Shown here one piece after another: positions 1-8,822 of a stretch of 64,000 nt of DNA. Every line of letters begins with the position of its first letter. Positions within the stretch are counted from its first letter, which is position 1. Source of the DNA: an uncultured Trichococcus sp. GTDB lineage: Bacteria; Bacillota; Bacilli; Lactobacillales; Aerococcaceae. Position numbers and translations under genes: made by a program. The notes beneath the pieces were generated by a model, which saw only the letters and a program-made list of their open reading frames with translations, was not told the origin of the DNA and searched no databases. The stretch spans positions 3,213,001 to 3,277,000 of the forward strand of contig NZ_OY764015.1 in NCBI RefSeq assembly GCF_963667775.1, in the 5' to 3' direction.

Positions 1-610
1 CCTCGAATTGGAACCGGATCTGATCATCGGCTTGGACAACATCGAAAATGCCGACCAATTGTCGGAAATCGCGCCGACCGTCCTGTTCACATACGGCGAA
101 CTTTCTTACTTGGATCAGATCGTGGAAATCGGGAAAGTAGTCAACAAGGAAGAGGAAGCTGTCGCGTGGGTAGAGGAATTCCAGACCGAAGCGCAGACTG
201 TTGGAGAAGAAATCAAGGCAGCAATCGGCGAAGAAGCGACAGTCACGGTTGCCGAGAATTTCGAGAAACAGATGTACATTTTCGGCGACAACTGGGCACG
301 CGGCACGGAAATCCTATATCAGGAAATGGGCCTGAATATGCCGGAAACGGTCAAGGAAAACGCCCTGGATGCAGGTTATTATGCCATTTCCGAAGAGGTG
401 CTCGGCGATTACATCGGCGACTACCTGATCCTGAGCTTGGCCGCAACCGATCCGGAAACGAGCTTCTTGGATGCTGAGTGGTTCCAGAACATTCCGGCTG
501 TGCAGAACAACCAAGTGTTTGTGGCGGATGCCGAAACATTCTATTTCAATGATTCGCTATCTTTGGATTACCAACTGGACTTCTTTGAGGAATCCTTTTT
601 AGCGGAATAA
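1..610 (+). CDS. Iron/siderophore ABC transporter substrate-binding protein (C-terminal part)
   Basis: The frame is open from the window edge (codons from base 2) to a TAA at 608-610, so only about the last 200 residues are present and the signal peptide lies upstream of the window. The stretch LEPDLIIG followed by IAPTVLF is typical of the periplasmic-binding-protein-like II fold of siderophore, haem and cobalamin binding lipoproteins (FecB/FhuD family). The two FecCD permease genes that follow after 15 bp support an iron-chelate role. An ATPase gene is not seen downstream and may lie upstream. The exact ligand cannot be told from sequence. Confidence 0.88.
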   Translation, partial: LELEPDLIIGLDNIENADQLSEIAPTVLFTYGELSYLDQIVEIGKVVNKEEEAVAWVEEFQTEAQTVGEEIKAAIGEEATVTVAENFEKQMYIFGDNWARGTEILYQEMGLNMPETVKENALDAGYYAISEEVLGDYIGDYLILSLAATDPETSFLDAEWFQNIPAVQNNQVFVADAETFYFNDSLSLDYQLDFFEESFLAE

Positions 611-625
611 GAGGGGACGATTGCA

Positions 626-1627
626 GTGATTAAACGGAAACGAAAGGCATTCGGAATCTATCTGGCAGTGACGGTCTTGTTGCTGATCGTGGCAGCGGTC
701 TTGGCGCTCTACACAGGAGCGGCGAATACGGATTGGTCGGACCTGATCGAAGCGCTCATCGGAGAAGGCGGCGGCGATTATTATCTTGTCCTGCGGGGCA
801 TCCGCTTCCCGCGCATCCTGGGTGCCTTCTTCGTGGGAAGTTCCTTGGCTGTTGCCGGAGCAATCATGCAGGCGCTGACGCGGAATCCGTTGGCCGATCC
901 TGGGCTTTTGGGGCTGACTTCCGGAGCGAACATCGCGGTGGCCTTGGTCTATGCCTTTGCTCCGCAGAGTTCCTACCTGCTCGTTTCCATTGCCTGTTTC
1001 GTGGGTGCGGGTTTGGCGATGCTTTTTGTCTATGGCCTCAGCAATGCGACGAGAAGCGGACAATCGCCCTTGAACCTGATCCTGATCGGGGCAGCCGTCT
1101 CGTTCTTTTTCCAGGCCATCGCGGACGGGATCGCAATCTGGTTCCGCATCTCCAAGGACGTTTCGATGTGGACTTCCGGAGGCTTGATGGGTGTGGACTG
1201 GAACATTTTGAGCATCACGCCGGTCATCGGACTGGCGCTGCTGTTGAGCCTGGTGTTCAGCGGCCAGTTGACGTTGCTGAGCTTGGGCGAGGAAACAGCG
1301 ATCAGCATGGGACAACGGACCAATCTGATCCGGACCGTCCTGATTCTGTTGATCACTTTGCTTGCGGGCAGCGCAGTCGCTATCGCCGGCAATCTGGCTC
1401 TGATCGGCTTGATGATCCCACATGTCGTGCGCAAGATGGTCGGGCAGGATTACCGCAAGATCATCCCGTTGTGCATCACGGTCGGCGGGACCTTCATGAT
1501 CTTGGCCGATTACATCGGCCGCACGGTTGTCAGTCCTTTCGAAATCCCTGTCGTGGCGATCGTTTCCGTGATCGGCGTGCCTTTTTACGTGACGATCGCC
1601 CGGAAAGGGGGAATCCGAGCTGTTTAA
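626..1627 (+). CDS. FecCD-family iron ABC transporter permease
   Basis: A 333-residue polytopic protein of normal FecCD length, with about nine or ten hydrophobic segments. Family signatures visible are RGIRFPRILGAFFVGSSLAVAG early on, the TRNPLADPGLLGL segment near residue 90, and ALIGLMIPHVVRKMVG near residue 260, which is the loop that docks the ATPase. The start is GTG at 626, preceded by GAGGGG. It lies 15 bp after the binding-protein stop, so it belongs to the same operon. It forms a permease pair with the next gene for siderophore-type iron import across the membrane. Confidence 0.92.
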   Translation: MIKRKRKAFGIYLAVTVLLLIVAAVLALYTGAANTDWSDLIEALIGEGGGDYYLVLRGIRFPRILGAFFVGSSLAVAGAIMQALTRNPLADPGLLGLTSGANIAVALVYAFAPQSSYLLVSIACFVGAGLAMLFVYGLSNATRSGQSPLNLILIGAAVSFFFQAIADGIAIWFRISKDVSMWTSGGLMGVDWNILSITPVIGLALLLSLVFSGQLTLLSLGEETAISMGQRTNLIRTVLILLITLLAGSAVAIAGNLALIGLMIPHVVRKMVGQDYRKIIPLCITVGGTFMILADYIGRTVVSPFEIPVVAIVSVIGVPFYVTIARKGGIRAV

Positions 1628-1655
1628 TGAATGGAATCTGACTTATCGGAAAAAA

Positions 1656-2627
1656 TTGTGGCTATTCCTCTTTTTGTTCGTGGCGGCGTTCCTCGTTGCC
1701 TTGTCCATGGGTTATTCTTCGCTTCCGTTGGACCGCATCCTGCAGGTGCTGTCCGGCAACGGAGCCTTTAAAGAAAACTACGTCTTTTACCAGATCCGCT
1801 TGCCTCGGGCTTTGGTATTGGCGATGGCCGGTGCCTGCCTGGCGGGTGCCGGCATCATCCTGCAGACATTGAGCAACAACGACCTGGCCGACTCGGGTCT
1901 CCTGGGTATCAATTCCGGTGCCGGTCTCGGCGTGACGATCTTCTATCTGTTTGCGGGCGAAGGCATGCTGCAGTTTTCTGCGGTCCTGCCGCTTGTCGCA
2001 TTCATCAGCGCACTGGTGGCCGCCACTGTGGTTTATCTGCTCAGCTACAGCCGCAGCCACAAGCAGCATGCGATGCAGTTGGTGGTCATCGGAGCGGGTA
2101 TCTCCTCCGCCTTTTCGGGGCTGATCGTACTGCTGATGTCCGCTTCTGATCGGACCGACGTCAGCTTCATCGCCGCTTGGATGTCGGGAAACATCTGGGG
2201 ATCGACCTGGCCGTTCGTATTCACGATCCTGCCCGGTTGGCTGTTGGCGATGGGGATCCTATTCCTGAAGGCCCCGACGTTGAATATTTTGGCGCTGGGT
2301 GAGGAGACCGCTACTGCCTTGGGATTGAAACTCCGGAACGAAAAATTGATTCTGCTGCTTTGTGCGGTCGCCATCGCCTCAGCTGCAATCTCCTTGACCG
2401 GGAACATCGGCTTCATCGGTCTGATGTCGCCGCACATTGCCAAAAAACTGGTCGGCAAACGGCATGAACGCTTCAGTTGGATCGCGCTCTTGGTCGGCAG
2501 CAGCATCCTGTTGATTGCCGATGCGATCGGCCGCACAGTGATGGATACGGCTTTTCCGACGGGTATCGTCGTTTCCCTGATCGGAGCGCCTTATTTCCTG
2601 TATTTGCTGTTGGGGAGGATGCGCTGA
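1656..2627 (+). CDS. FecCD-family iron ABC transporter permease, second subunit
   Basis: A second FecCD permease, about 323 residues from the first conventional start (TTG at 1656). Signatures include IRLPRALVLAMAGACLAGAG, NDLADSGLLGINSGAGLG and GFIGLMSPHIAKKLVG. It should pair with the preceding permease as a heterodimer. The start is uncertain. The frame continues upstream with hydrophilic residues (LFNEWNLTYRKK) typical of a FecCD N-terminus, and an AAAGGGGG site at about 1604-1611 suits a CTG at 1620 overlapping the previous stop better than TTG 1656. It ends the operon; a terminator follows about 90 bp later. Confidence 0.9.
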   Translation: MWLFLFLFVAAFLVALSMGYSSLPLDRILQVLSGNGAFKENYVFYQIRLPRALVLAMAGACLAGAGIILQTLSNNDLADSGLLGINSGAGLGVTIFYLFAGEGMLQFSAVLPLVAFISALVAATVVYLLSYSRSHKQHAMQLVVIGAGISSAFSGLIVLLMSASDRTDVSFIAAWMSGNIWGSTWPFVFTILPGWLLAMGILFLKAPTLNILALGEETATALGLKLRNEKLILLLCAVAIASAAISLTGNIGFIGLMSPHIAKKLVGKRHERFSWIALLVGSSILLIADAIGRTVMDTAFPTGIVVSLIGAPYFLYLLLGRMR

Positions 2628-2718
2628 GGATAGGTCCGCTGTCGGGCGAGAGCCCAGGCCGGTGACGGAAATACCCGAGAGTTCACACATCTGTCGATTG
2701 ATCGGATACCGAAAACAT

Positions 2719-2768
2719 CAAAAAACGCGCCATCAGCCGAAAAAGGGCTTGATTTCGCGTTTTTTTTT
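2719..2768. terminator. Bidirectional intrinsic terminator
   Basis: An inverted repeat (AAAACGCG on the left, CGCGTTTT on the right) with an A-run at its left edge and a run of nine T at its right edge. It lies between the converging FecCD permease (+) and ABC-2 permease (-), so it can stop both transcripts. Confidence 0.75.
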
Positions 2769-2772
2769 GTGG

Positions 2773-3537
2773 TCATAATGCAGTCTTGTTGAACAGTTTT
2801 ACCGCCGAAAAAAGAGCCAATCCGATCGTCAGTCCCGTCGTCAGCAGCGAATTCCAGAGGCCTTCAAGTAGCAGTGTCCCTTGCAGCATGTCCATATTGC
2901 GCGAGACCAGCACCAGCGGATTCCACTCGGCTGCTTCCGGGAACAGATTCCACAAAAACAACACCATCAGGAACGCCCCGGTCAATAACAGCGGTCCGTA
3001 GGCATTTTTGAACAAGACAGCCCCGAGCAGCAGGACGGCAATCAACAGGATGCCGAACAGGTAGAGGCTGACGACGGACAAGGTCAGGTTTTCGGTTGTA
3101 CCTTCAGGGAAGTAATGCAGCGTGTATCCTAAAGTGATGAAAAAGCAGAGCCAATAGCTGACGGTCCAGAGCAGCAGGGCGCCTGTGAATTTTGAAAACA
3201 GAATGGTCCGGCGCGGAAGGCCTTTCGTGACCATGTTGATGAGCGTGCCTTTTTCGTATTCTTTAGCCATCATGCCGCTCAGTAGGATGACGATGATGAA
3301 GAGGCCGGTCTGGGTGCCGTTCTTGAAGAATTGGATCCAGGAATCGAGGTTCGTCGGTTCCGCAATCAGGATCGTGATCCCTTCTGGCATGAAATTACCC
3401 AACAGATCAGGCAAAAATTTGGCCGTCAACGGATTCATGATGCCCAACAGCGCAAATAAGGTGATCGCCAGGAACAGTTTGAAGTTGCGCGTGTATTCGG
3501 TCAGTTCCTTTTTTGTGAAGGCAAGATATGCTCTCAT
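2773..3537 (-). CDS. ABC-2 type transporter permease (YxlG-like)
   Basis: A 254-residue membrane protein with about six hydrophobic segments and the layout of ABC-2 export permeases: an N-terminal helix (FKLFLAITLFALLGI), a large loop, then ILLSGMMAKEYEKGTLINMVTKGLPR, the conserved coupling segment of the family. Its start codon overlaps the stop of the upstream ATPase by 4 bp, so the two are translated together. With the ATPase and a PLDc_N protein it matches the order of yxlE-yxlF-yxlG in Bacillus, where these proteins restrain the sigma factor SigY. No sigma factor gene is seen here, and the substrate is unknown. Confidence 0.85.
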   Translation of the reverse strand: MRAYLAFTKKELTEYTRNFKLFLAITLFALLGIMNPLTAKFLPDLLGNFMPEGITILIAEPTNLDSWIQFFKNGTQTGLFIIVILLSGMMAKEYEKGTLINMVTKGLPRRTILFSKFTGALLLWTVSYWLCFFITLGYTLHYFPEGTTENLTLSVVSLYLFGILLIAVLLLGAVLFKNAYGPLLLTGAFLMVLFLWNLFPEAAEWNPLVLVSRNMDMLQGTLLLEGLWNSLLTTGLTIGLALFSAVKLFNKTAL

Positions 3538-4454
3538 CGGACCACCTCCAGGAAAATATCCTCCAGTTTTGGTTCGGCCGTTTCCAATCGGAGCGGAACC
3601 AACCCGGTTTCGCCCAGAAACTGGATGGTCAGTGCCATCGCCTGCTCCGGGTCTTCGGCTTGGATGGTGACGGAAGCACTATTTTCAACCAACAAGCTCT
3701 CCGTCACTTTAATCCGCGGATCTGCCCGGAATACAGCGGCATCCGCCGGCGTCCGGAAAGTGACCGTACAGGAATGTCTGGAGTGCGTGGCTTTCAGTTC
3801 GGATACCGAGCCGGTCAGGACGAGTTTTCCTCCGTCAAGGATGCCGACCCGATCGCAGATGGCTTCCACATCGGTCAGCACATGTGTCGAAAAGAGCACG
3901 GTCGTCCGTTCCTTCACTTTCAGAAGGATATCCAGGATTTCCCTGCGGCCGATCGGATCCAGTGCGGAAGTCGGTTCGTCGCAGATCAAGAGTCGCGGTT
4001 CGTTCAGCAAGGCTTGGGCGATCCCCAACCGCTGCTTCATGCCGCGGGAGAACGTGCCGATGCGTTTTTTGACATCAGCCAGCCCGACCAGATCCAGCAG
4101 TTCTTCGGATTTGGTTTGGATAAGCGCACCCGGCATGCCGGTGATGTCGCCGCAAAGCCGCAGATATTCCTTTGCGGTCATAAAACCGTAGAATTCGGGG
4201 ACATCCGGCAGATAGCCGATGAAGCGGTTCGTCCGGGTGTCGCCGTAACGCACTTTTTCGCCGCAAACAGAAATTTCGCCGGCATCCGCCTGCAGCAAGC
4301 CCAAAACGATCTTCATGGTCGTCGTCTTTCCGGAGCCGTTTTTGCCGATGAAACCGTAGATCGAGCCTTCGGGGACGGAGAAGGACAGGTCATTGAGGAC
4401 GCGTTGGTTGCCGAAGGATTTCCTCAAGCCGGCGATCGTGAGGATGTCCATCAC
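3534..4454 (-). CDS. ABC transporter ATP-binding protein (YxlF/BcrA-like)
   Basis: A 306-residue ATPase. The Walker A motif GKNGSGKTTTMK is near residue 40, the signature FSRGMKQRLG near 134, Walker [14 protein letters not shown] near 154 and the H-loop STHV near 190. The last roughly 90 residues form the small C-terminal domain typical of drug and bacteriocin-export ATPases. It pairs with the overlapping permease downstream, and its start overlaps the end of the small PLDc_N gene by 4 bp. All three are therefore one operon read on the minus strand. Confidence 0.92.
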   Translation of the reverse strand: MMDILTIAGLRKSFGNQRVLNDLSFSVPEGSIYGFIGKNGSGKTTTMKIVLGLLQADAGEISVCGEKVRYGDTRTNRFIGYLPDVPEFYGFMTAKEYLRLCGDITGMPGALIQTKSEELLDLVGLADVKKRIGTFSRGMKQRLGIAQALLNEPRLLICDEPTSALDPIGRREILDILLKVKERTTVLFSTHVLTDVEAICDRVGILDGGKLVLTGSVSELKATHSRHSCTVTFRTPADAAVFRADPRIKVTESLLVENSASVTIQAEDPEQAMALTIQFLGETGLVPLRLETAEPKLEDIFLEVVR

Positions 4455-4654
4455 TCATCGCCCCTTCCGATCAGGAAATACAGGACCGGACCGACGATGT
4501 TCAGGAATATGATGATGAAGATCCAAAGATTTTTGCTGCCTATTTTTACTTGGGGATGCTTGTTCAGGTGGAGTAGGGCCGTGATCAACAAAATGATCTG
4601 GATCACGACCAAAGGGATCAGGATGGGTAAGTATGGCTGCAAATCAGCTATCAT
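4451..4654 (-). CDS. PLDc_N domain small membrane protein (YxlE-like)
   Basis: A 67-residue protein with two hydrophobic segments. It carries the PLDc_N signature, a central segment HLNKHPQ before the second helix and LNIVGPVLYFLIGRG at the end. It has no phospholipase domain; stand-alone PLDc_N proteins of this size include Bacillus YxlE. It is the first gene of the ABC-exporter operon and overlaps the ATPase start by 4 bp. A good Shine-Dalgarno (AGAAAGAAGG on the minus strand) precedes the ATG. Confidence 0.82.
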   Translation of the reverse strand: MIADLQPYLPILIPLVVIQIILLITALLHLNKHPQVKIGSKNLWIFIIIFLNIVGPVLYFLIGRGDE

Positions 4655-4920
4655 AAAAGCTCGCCTTCTTTCTTTTTAACGTCTATTTTCTCATATCTCC
4701 AGTTTAGGTTTCGGATTGGTTTTAAGCAATCACACTCCTGCTGTTCGTTATATAACAAGTATAACACTGGTAGTAGGATTTGCAAGCCGCAATAGAGCCA
4801 AGATCCTTCACGCAGGACGCCACACAAAGGTTCACGGCTATATGGGACTGGTGCTGTCCTGTGCTATAATGAAGGAAAGATACTAGAAACAGCCAGCGCT
4901 GTCAGAGGAAGGACAACAGG

Positions 4921-5871
4921 ATGAATCCATTTTTTAAATTGATGCTTAAGTTGATGTCGTCACCAAAAATCAACATGCAGGAAGACTACGCCCGTGTCCG
5001 CAAAGTGCAGCAGATACTGGCACCCAAGCCGAAAAAGGGCTATATCATCATGGACCACAAAATCTATTCGGAGGACCGTTCCCATGATATTCCCGTTCGC
5101 GTTTTCTATCCGAAAGAGCGCCTGCATAAAGAACCATTGCTGTTTTTTCATGGCGGCGGGTGGGTCATCGGCGACATCGAAACGTATACGAATGCCTGCA
5201 TCAATATGGCGGATCTGACCGGTAGGACCGTCTATTCTGTTGATTACCGTTTGGCACCGGAGCATCCATATCCGGCTGGCCTTTACGACTGTTACCGGGT
5301 GGCGGAAGTGTTGCTTAAGCATCTGGAAATGAGTGGCTTGTCCGATGAAACGGATTTGATTCTGATCGGTGATTCAGCCGGCGGAAATTTGGCCGCCGCT
5401 GTGTCTTTGCTGCTCCGCGATAGAGGCCAAGCGACTCCGATCAAACAGATCTTGTTGTATCCTGTCACCTATTGGGATCATTCCGAAGCATCCCCGTTCG
5501 AATCGATTCGCACGAATGGACAGGATTACGGTTTGACTGCAAAAAAAATGGAAGAATACATGGCTCTGTACCAGCCCGATCCTGAGCTGCGCAAGAGTGA
5601 GTATGTCGCACCTTTAATGGCGGAAAATCTGTCGAACCAGCCGGAAACGCTGGTGATTACAGCCGAATTTGATCCGTTGCGGGACGAAGGCGAAGCCTAC
5701 GCGGAAGCGTTGCAAAAAGCCGGCAATAAGGTGCAGGTCCATCGTGTGAACGGCATCGTCCATGGCTTTATCACCTACCCGAAGACAGCCGAATCGGTTG
5801 TGGAAGCCTACGAAGTCATCAATGCGTTTCTGAATGGCGTAAGCCAAGAGGGGGCTTCTTTAGAGAATTAA
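4921..5871 (+). CDS. Alpha/beta hydrolase, HSL/Aes-type esterase
   Basis: A 316-residue cytoplasmic hydrolase. The oxyanion-hole motif HGGGW is near residue 77, the nucleophile elbow GDSAGG near residue 157, an acid in EFDPLRDEG near 257 and a catalytic His in VHGF near 281. This is the hormone-sensitive-lipase (acetyl esterase) family. No signal peptide is seen. The next two genes follow at 20 bp and with an overlap, so it is probably co-transcribed with an acyltransferase-like protein. The pairing suggests ester making and breaking on a shared but unknown substrate. Confidence 0.88.
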   Translation: MNPFFKLMLKLMSSPKINMQEDYARVRKVQQILAPKPKKGYIIMDHKIYSEDRSHDIPVRVFYPKERLHKEPLLFFHGGGWVIGDIETYTNACINMADLTGRTVYSVDYRLAPEHPYPAGLYDCYRVAEVLLKHLEMSGLSDETDLILIGDSAGGNLAAAVSLLLRDRGQATPIKQILLYPVTYWDHSEASPFESIRTNGQDYGLTAKKMEEYMALYQPDPELRKSEYVAPLMAENLSNQPETLVITAEFDPLRDEGEAYAEALQKAGNKVQVHRVNGIVHGFITYPKTAESVVEAYEVINAFLNGVSQEGASLEN

Positions 5872-5890
5872 GAGGAGAGGGGGAGCAGCA

Positions 5891-7267
5891 GTGAACCGAA
5901 AAAAGTGGGTACGTTTGGACAATGCTTCCAATATATTTTTGGCGGCCATGACGAGCAGCGATACGAAGGTCTTCCGCATGAGTGCGGAATTGGTCGATTC
6001 CGTGGATCCGTTGCTGCTGCAGCGGGCGCTTGATGAAGTCTATGATAATTATGTGCTATACCACAGCGTGTTGCGGCGTGGATTTTTCTGGTATTATCTG
6101 GAAGAGAGCGACTTGAAGCCGAAAGTGATGGCCGACATTTTGCCGCCTTGCGCGCAGATCTATCATTTTGACCGGAGGGAACTGTTATTCCGAGTCTTCT
6201 ATAATGAAAACCGGATTCACTTGGAACTGTTCCATGCCTTGTCGGACGGAACCGGTGCGCTCTGGTTTTTCGAAGATCTGTTGAAGGCCTACATCATGCT
6301 GCGGCATCCCGAGTCTTTTGATGGCTTGGATGCCGCGGCGCATGACCGCTTGAACCATCAACTGGAGGACAGTTTTGCGCACTATTTCCGCAAGAATAAG
6401 AAACAGAACTTTACTGACGCGGCACAATCCGCCATCCGTTCCTTCGCGAAAGTCAGTCAATTAGCTGGAAAGAGTCCATCGCAAAAGAGCGCCTTGCCTG
6501 AGGAAATTAAGCAGAAGCGGCGGGTGCACCAGTTCCGCGGCAAAAAGACGCCGGACAACCGGCCGCATGTCATCGAATTGGAGATGCCGGTCAAGGGAGT
6601 GCTTGCCTTGGCCCGGGAGCAACAAACTTCGCTGACCTTGTATCTGACTGCAGTATTTATGCTGGCTGTGCGCAGAGCCAGTCCCGATTTTAAACCCGGA
6701 TCGGCTATGGCCGTTTCGGTTCCGGTCAATTTAAGGCAGTTCTTCCCGTCCAATTCTGCCAGAAATTTTTTCAGCACCACCCGCCTGATCTACACCACAA
6801 ATGAAAATGAAGAAACGGATGACATTGCTGCAATCGGTCGCACGCTGAAAACGCAATTCCAGCAACAGATTACGCCGGAAAGTCTGGAGGAAAAGCTGAG
6901 GACGTTGATTGCCTTCGAGTACAGCCCCTTCACGCGGATGGTCTTCCGACCGATCAAAGACCTTGTTCTGAAGCTGGTCAATTACGTCAGCAACCGGAAT
7001 TTGACGATCGCGATCTCTAATCTGGGCAAGGTTACCTTTCCTGATCCGATCGACGGCTACATCGAGAAAATGTATTTCCATACTTCGGCGGTCCGCCCGC
7101 AATTTTGCGCCATCAGTCACGGGGACCAGCTGACTGTCAGTTTCACTTCGCCCTTTGTCGAATCCACGATCGAGGAGCAGTTTGTCCGGCTTCTGACCGA
7201 TGCCGGAGTAGCCGTCACCGTCGCGGCGAACAAGGTCACCAGTGAAGATTTGGAGGTGGAAGGTTGA
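5891..7267 (+). CDS. Condensation/alcohol-acetyltransferase-like protein
   Basis: A 458-residue protein of the CoA-dependent acyltransferase (condensation-domain) fold. The catalytic HxxxDG motif reads HALSDG near residue 117, and a second typical region, AVSVPVNLRQFFPS, lies near 275. It has no carrier or adenylation domain, so it is unlikely to be part of a peptide synthetase; single-domain relatives include alcohol acetyltransferases and Pap-type enzymes. GTG start with GGAGAGGGGGAGC before it. It overlaps the next gene by 4 bp. The substrate is unknown. Confidence 0.75.
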   Translation: MNRKKWVRLDNASNIFLAAMTSSDTKVFRMSAELVDSVDPLLLQRALDEVYDNYVLYHSVLRRGFFWYYLEESDLKPKVMADILPPCAQIYHFDRRELLFRVFYNENRIHLELFHALSDGTGALWFFEDLLKAYIMLRHPESFDGLDAAAHDRLNHQLEDSFAHYFRKNKKQNFTDAAQSAIRSFAKVSQLAGKSPSQKSALPEEIKQKRRVHQFRGKKTPDNRPHVIELEMPVKGVLALAREQQTSLTLYLTAVFMLAVRRASPDFKPGSAMAVSVPVNLRQFFPSNSARNFFSTTRLIYTTNENEETDDIAAIGRTLKTQFQQQITPESLEEKLRTLIAFEYSPFTRMVFRPIKDLVLKLVNYVSNRNLTIAISNLGKVTFPDPIDGYIEKMYFHTSAVRPQFCAISHGDQLTVSFTSPFVESTIEEQFVRLLTDAGVAVTVAANKVTSEDLEVEG

Positions 7268-7932
7268 TGAGACACTGTCCGCACTGTAATGCAACCATCA
7301 AGGGAGAGTGGGAACAATGTCCCTTGTGCCAAACGACCTTGGATGAAGCCACCGATCCGCTGTTGCCGGATCCCTATCCGAAGATTCCGCTGCGCTTCAA
7401 CAAGGAGGTTGTCTGGAAATATTTGACCTTGATTTCCTTTGTCCTGATCATCGCTTTTCTGCTGATTGAATTGATTTGGATCGGAAGGATGGAAAATCTT
7501 CAGTTCGCCCTGTTCGGGATTTTGAGCATGTGGCTTTCCGTTTTGATCCTGATCCGGAAACGACGGAACATCGCAAAGGGCATCGTTTATCTGATCGTCT
7601 CCTTGTCGCTCCTGTGCATTTATTTGGATTATCTGTCCGGATGGAGCGGTTGGTCGACTACCTATGCTGTACCGATCATCTGCAGCTTTGCGATCGTATC
7701 CTTATATATCGCAGTGCGCCTCGTCAACTTGGGTGTCAAGGACTATGTGCTGTACCTGTTGACAGCTGCCTTGCTGGGGCTTTTGCCGGCGCTGTTCCTG
7801 ACCTTGGACTGGGTCACGACGTCATTGCCCTCAAGCCTGTCGGTCATGATGAGTGCAGTCACTCTCGTCATTATTCTGCTCTATCACGGCGGAGAAATAT
7901 GGCGCGAGTTGGAGAAACGGATGCATGTTTGA
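7264..7932 (+). CDS. Zinc-ribbon multi-pass membrane protein (DUF6320-like)
   Basis: A 222-residue protein starting with a zinc-ribbon, CPHC near residue 5 and CPLC near residue 20, followed by about six hydrophobic segments. This layout fits the DUF6320 family, which I recall near acyltransferase-like genes of the type upstream; that family name is from memory and was not searched. ATG at 7264 overlaps the acyltransferase stop (GGTTGATGAG). It ends the three-gene operon. Its role is unknown; the ribbon may tether the two soluble enzymes to the membrane. Confidence 0.7.
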   Translation: MMRHCPHCNATIKGEWEQCPLCQTTLDEATDPLLPDPYPKIPLRFNKEVVWKYLTLISFVLIIAFLLIELIWIGRMENLQFALFGILSMWLSVLILIRKRRNIAKGIVYLIVSLSLLCIYLDYLSGWSGWSTTYAVPIICSFAIVSLYIAVRLVNLGVKDYVLYLLTAALLGLLPALFLTLDWVTTSLPSSLSVMMSAVTLVIILLYHGGEIWRELEKRMHV

Positions 7933-7980
7933 AGCGTGATGCTGCTGAAATTTCCGAGATAGGGCTGTATGGGACTAAAC

Positions 7981-8021
7981 AAAAAAAGCTTTGAGAAATT
8001 GAATTCTCAAAGCTTTTTTTT
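7981..8021. terminator. Bidirectional intrinsic terminator
   Basis: A perfect stem (AAAGCTTTGAG with CTCAAAGCTTT) with A-tract and T-tract flanks. It lies between the converging DUF6320-like gene (+) and fasciclin gene (-). Confidence 0.85.
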
Positions 8022-8054
8022 ATTTTCATATTCGGAAACGCAAGGAGCAAAGCC

Positions 8055-8696
8055 CTAAGCTGTTTTTTTCTTGAAGACAAAGAGAAGGAGTAGGCTTCCT
8101 GTAACCAGCATGGAAACAAGAAGGAGTGTGTTCCCCTCTATACCAGTCTGAGCCACTTGGTCTGCCTCTAAATCAGTTTCTTGCAACTCGAAGTTGGCAG
8201 GAACCAAAATAGTGTCGATGACATGGATAACACCATTGCTTGCCTCAATATCCGTAGTTGTGATGTTTGATTTGTTGACCATAGGTGCGTCTGAGAGATC
8301 AAAAGTAAGCTCTTCACCGTTTAAGGTTTCAGCTTTCATTCCATCTGTTAAATCAGCTGCCATGACTTTTCCGGAAACGACATGGTAAGTAAGAACTTTT
8401 CCCAAGTCCGGCTGTGCAAGGAGCTCTTCGGCAGTGATGCCCAATTCACCAAGTAACTTCTCGAATGCGGCGTTAGTAGGTGCGAACACTGTAAATGGGC
8501 CGTCCCCTTGGAGATCATCGACAAGTTCTGCCTTTTGGAGTGCCGAAACAAGGATACTGAAATCTTCATTCCCGAGTGCAATACCTACAATGTCGTCGGT
8601 AGGTTCAGCGGTAGCAGCAGAAGCCATAGGAGCGATACTGAACGAGAGAAACAGCAATGTAGCAAGTGAAAGTAAGCGGCTGATAATTTTTTTCAT
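8055..8696 (-). CDS. Fasciclin (FAS1) domain surface protein with sorting-like C-terminus
   Basis: A 213-residue exported protein. It has a Sec signal peptide (Lys-Lys, hydrophobic core, cleavage after SAA near residue 27) and a single FAS1 domain from about residue 35 to 170. FAS1 H1 and H2 boxes are visible (GPFTVFAPTNAAF; VIHVIDTILVP). The C-terminus has VAQTG near residue 187, a hydrophobic stretch, then KKKTA. This is the layout of a sortase signal, but the motif is not a classical LPXTG. A class B sortase gene starts divergently about 125 bp away and is the obvious candidate partner. The likely role is adhesion or cell-surface display. Confidence 0.85.
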   Translation of the reverse strand: MKKIISRLLSLATLLFLSFSIAPMASAATAEPTDDIVGIALGNEDFSILVSALQKAELVDDLQGDGPFTVFAPTNAAFEKLLGELGITAEELLAQPDLGKVLTYHVVSGKVMAADLTDGMKAETLNGEELTFDLSDAPMVNKSNITTTDIEASNGVIHVIDTILVPANFELQETDLEADQVAQTGIEGNTLLLVSMLVTGSLLLLFVFKKKTA

Positions 8697-8822
8697 TTTA
8701 CCCTACTCCTTTCAATAGTTGCAAATCTTTTGTAATCTCTACTACAGGGCTTATAAGAGCATTGTGATGTAAGCGTTGTCAATTTTACGGATTTGTATAA
8801 AAAAAGAGGGGAGGAAGAAATC

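Noticed and set aside
3528..4679. A 383-residue plus-strand frame opposite the YxlFE-like genes
   Set aside because: It is the antisense shadow of a well-supported ABC ATPase with all motifs on the minus strand.
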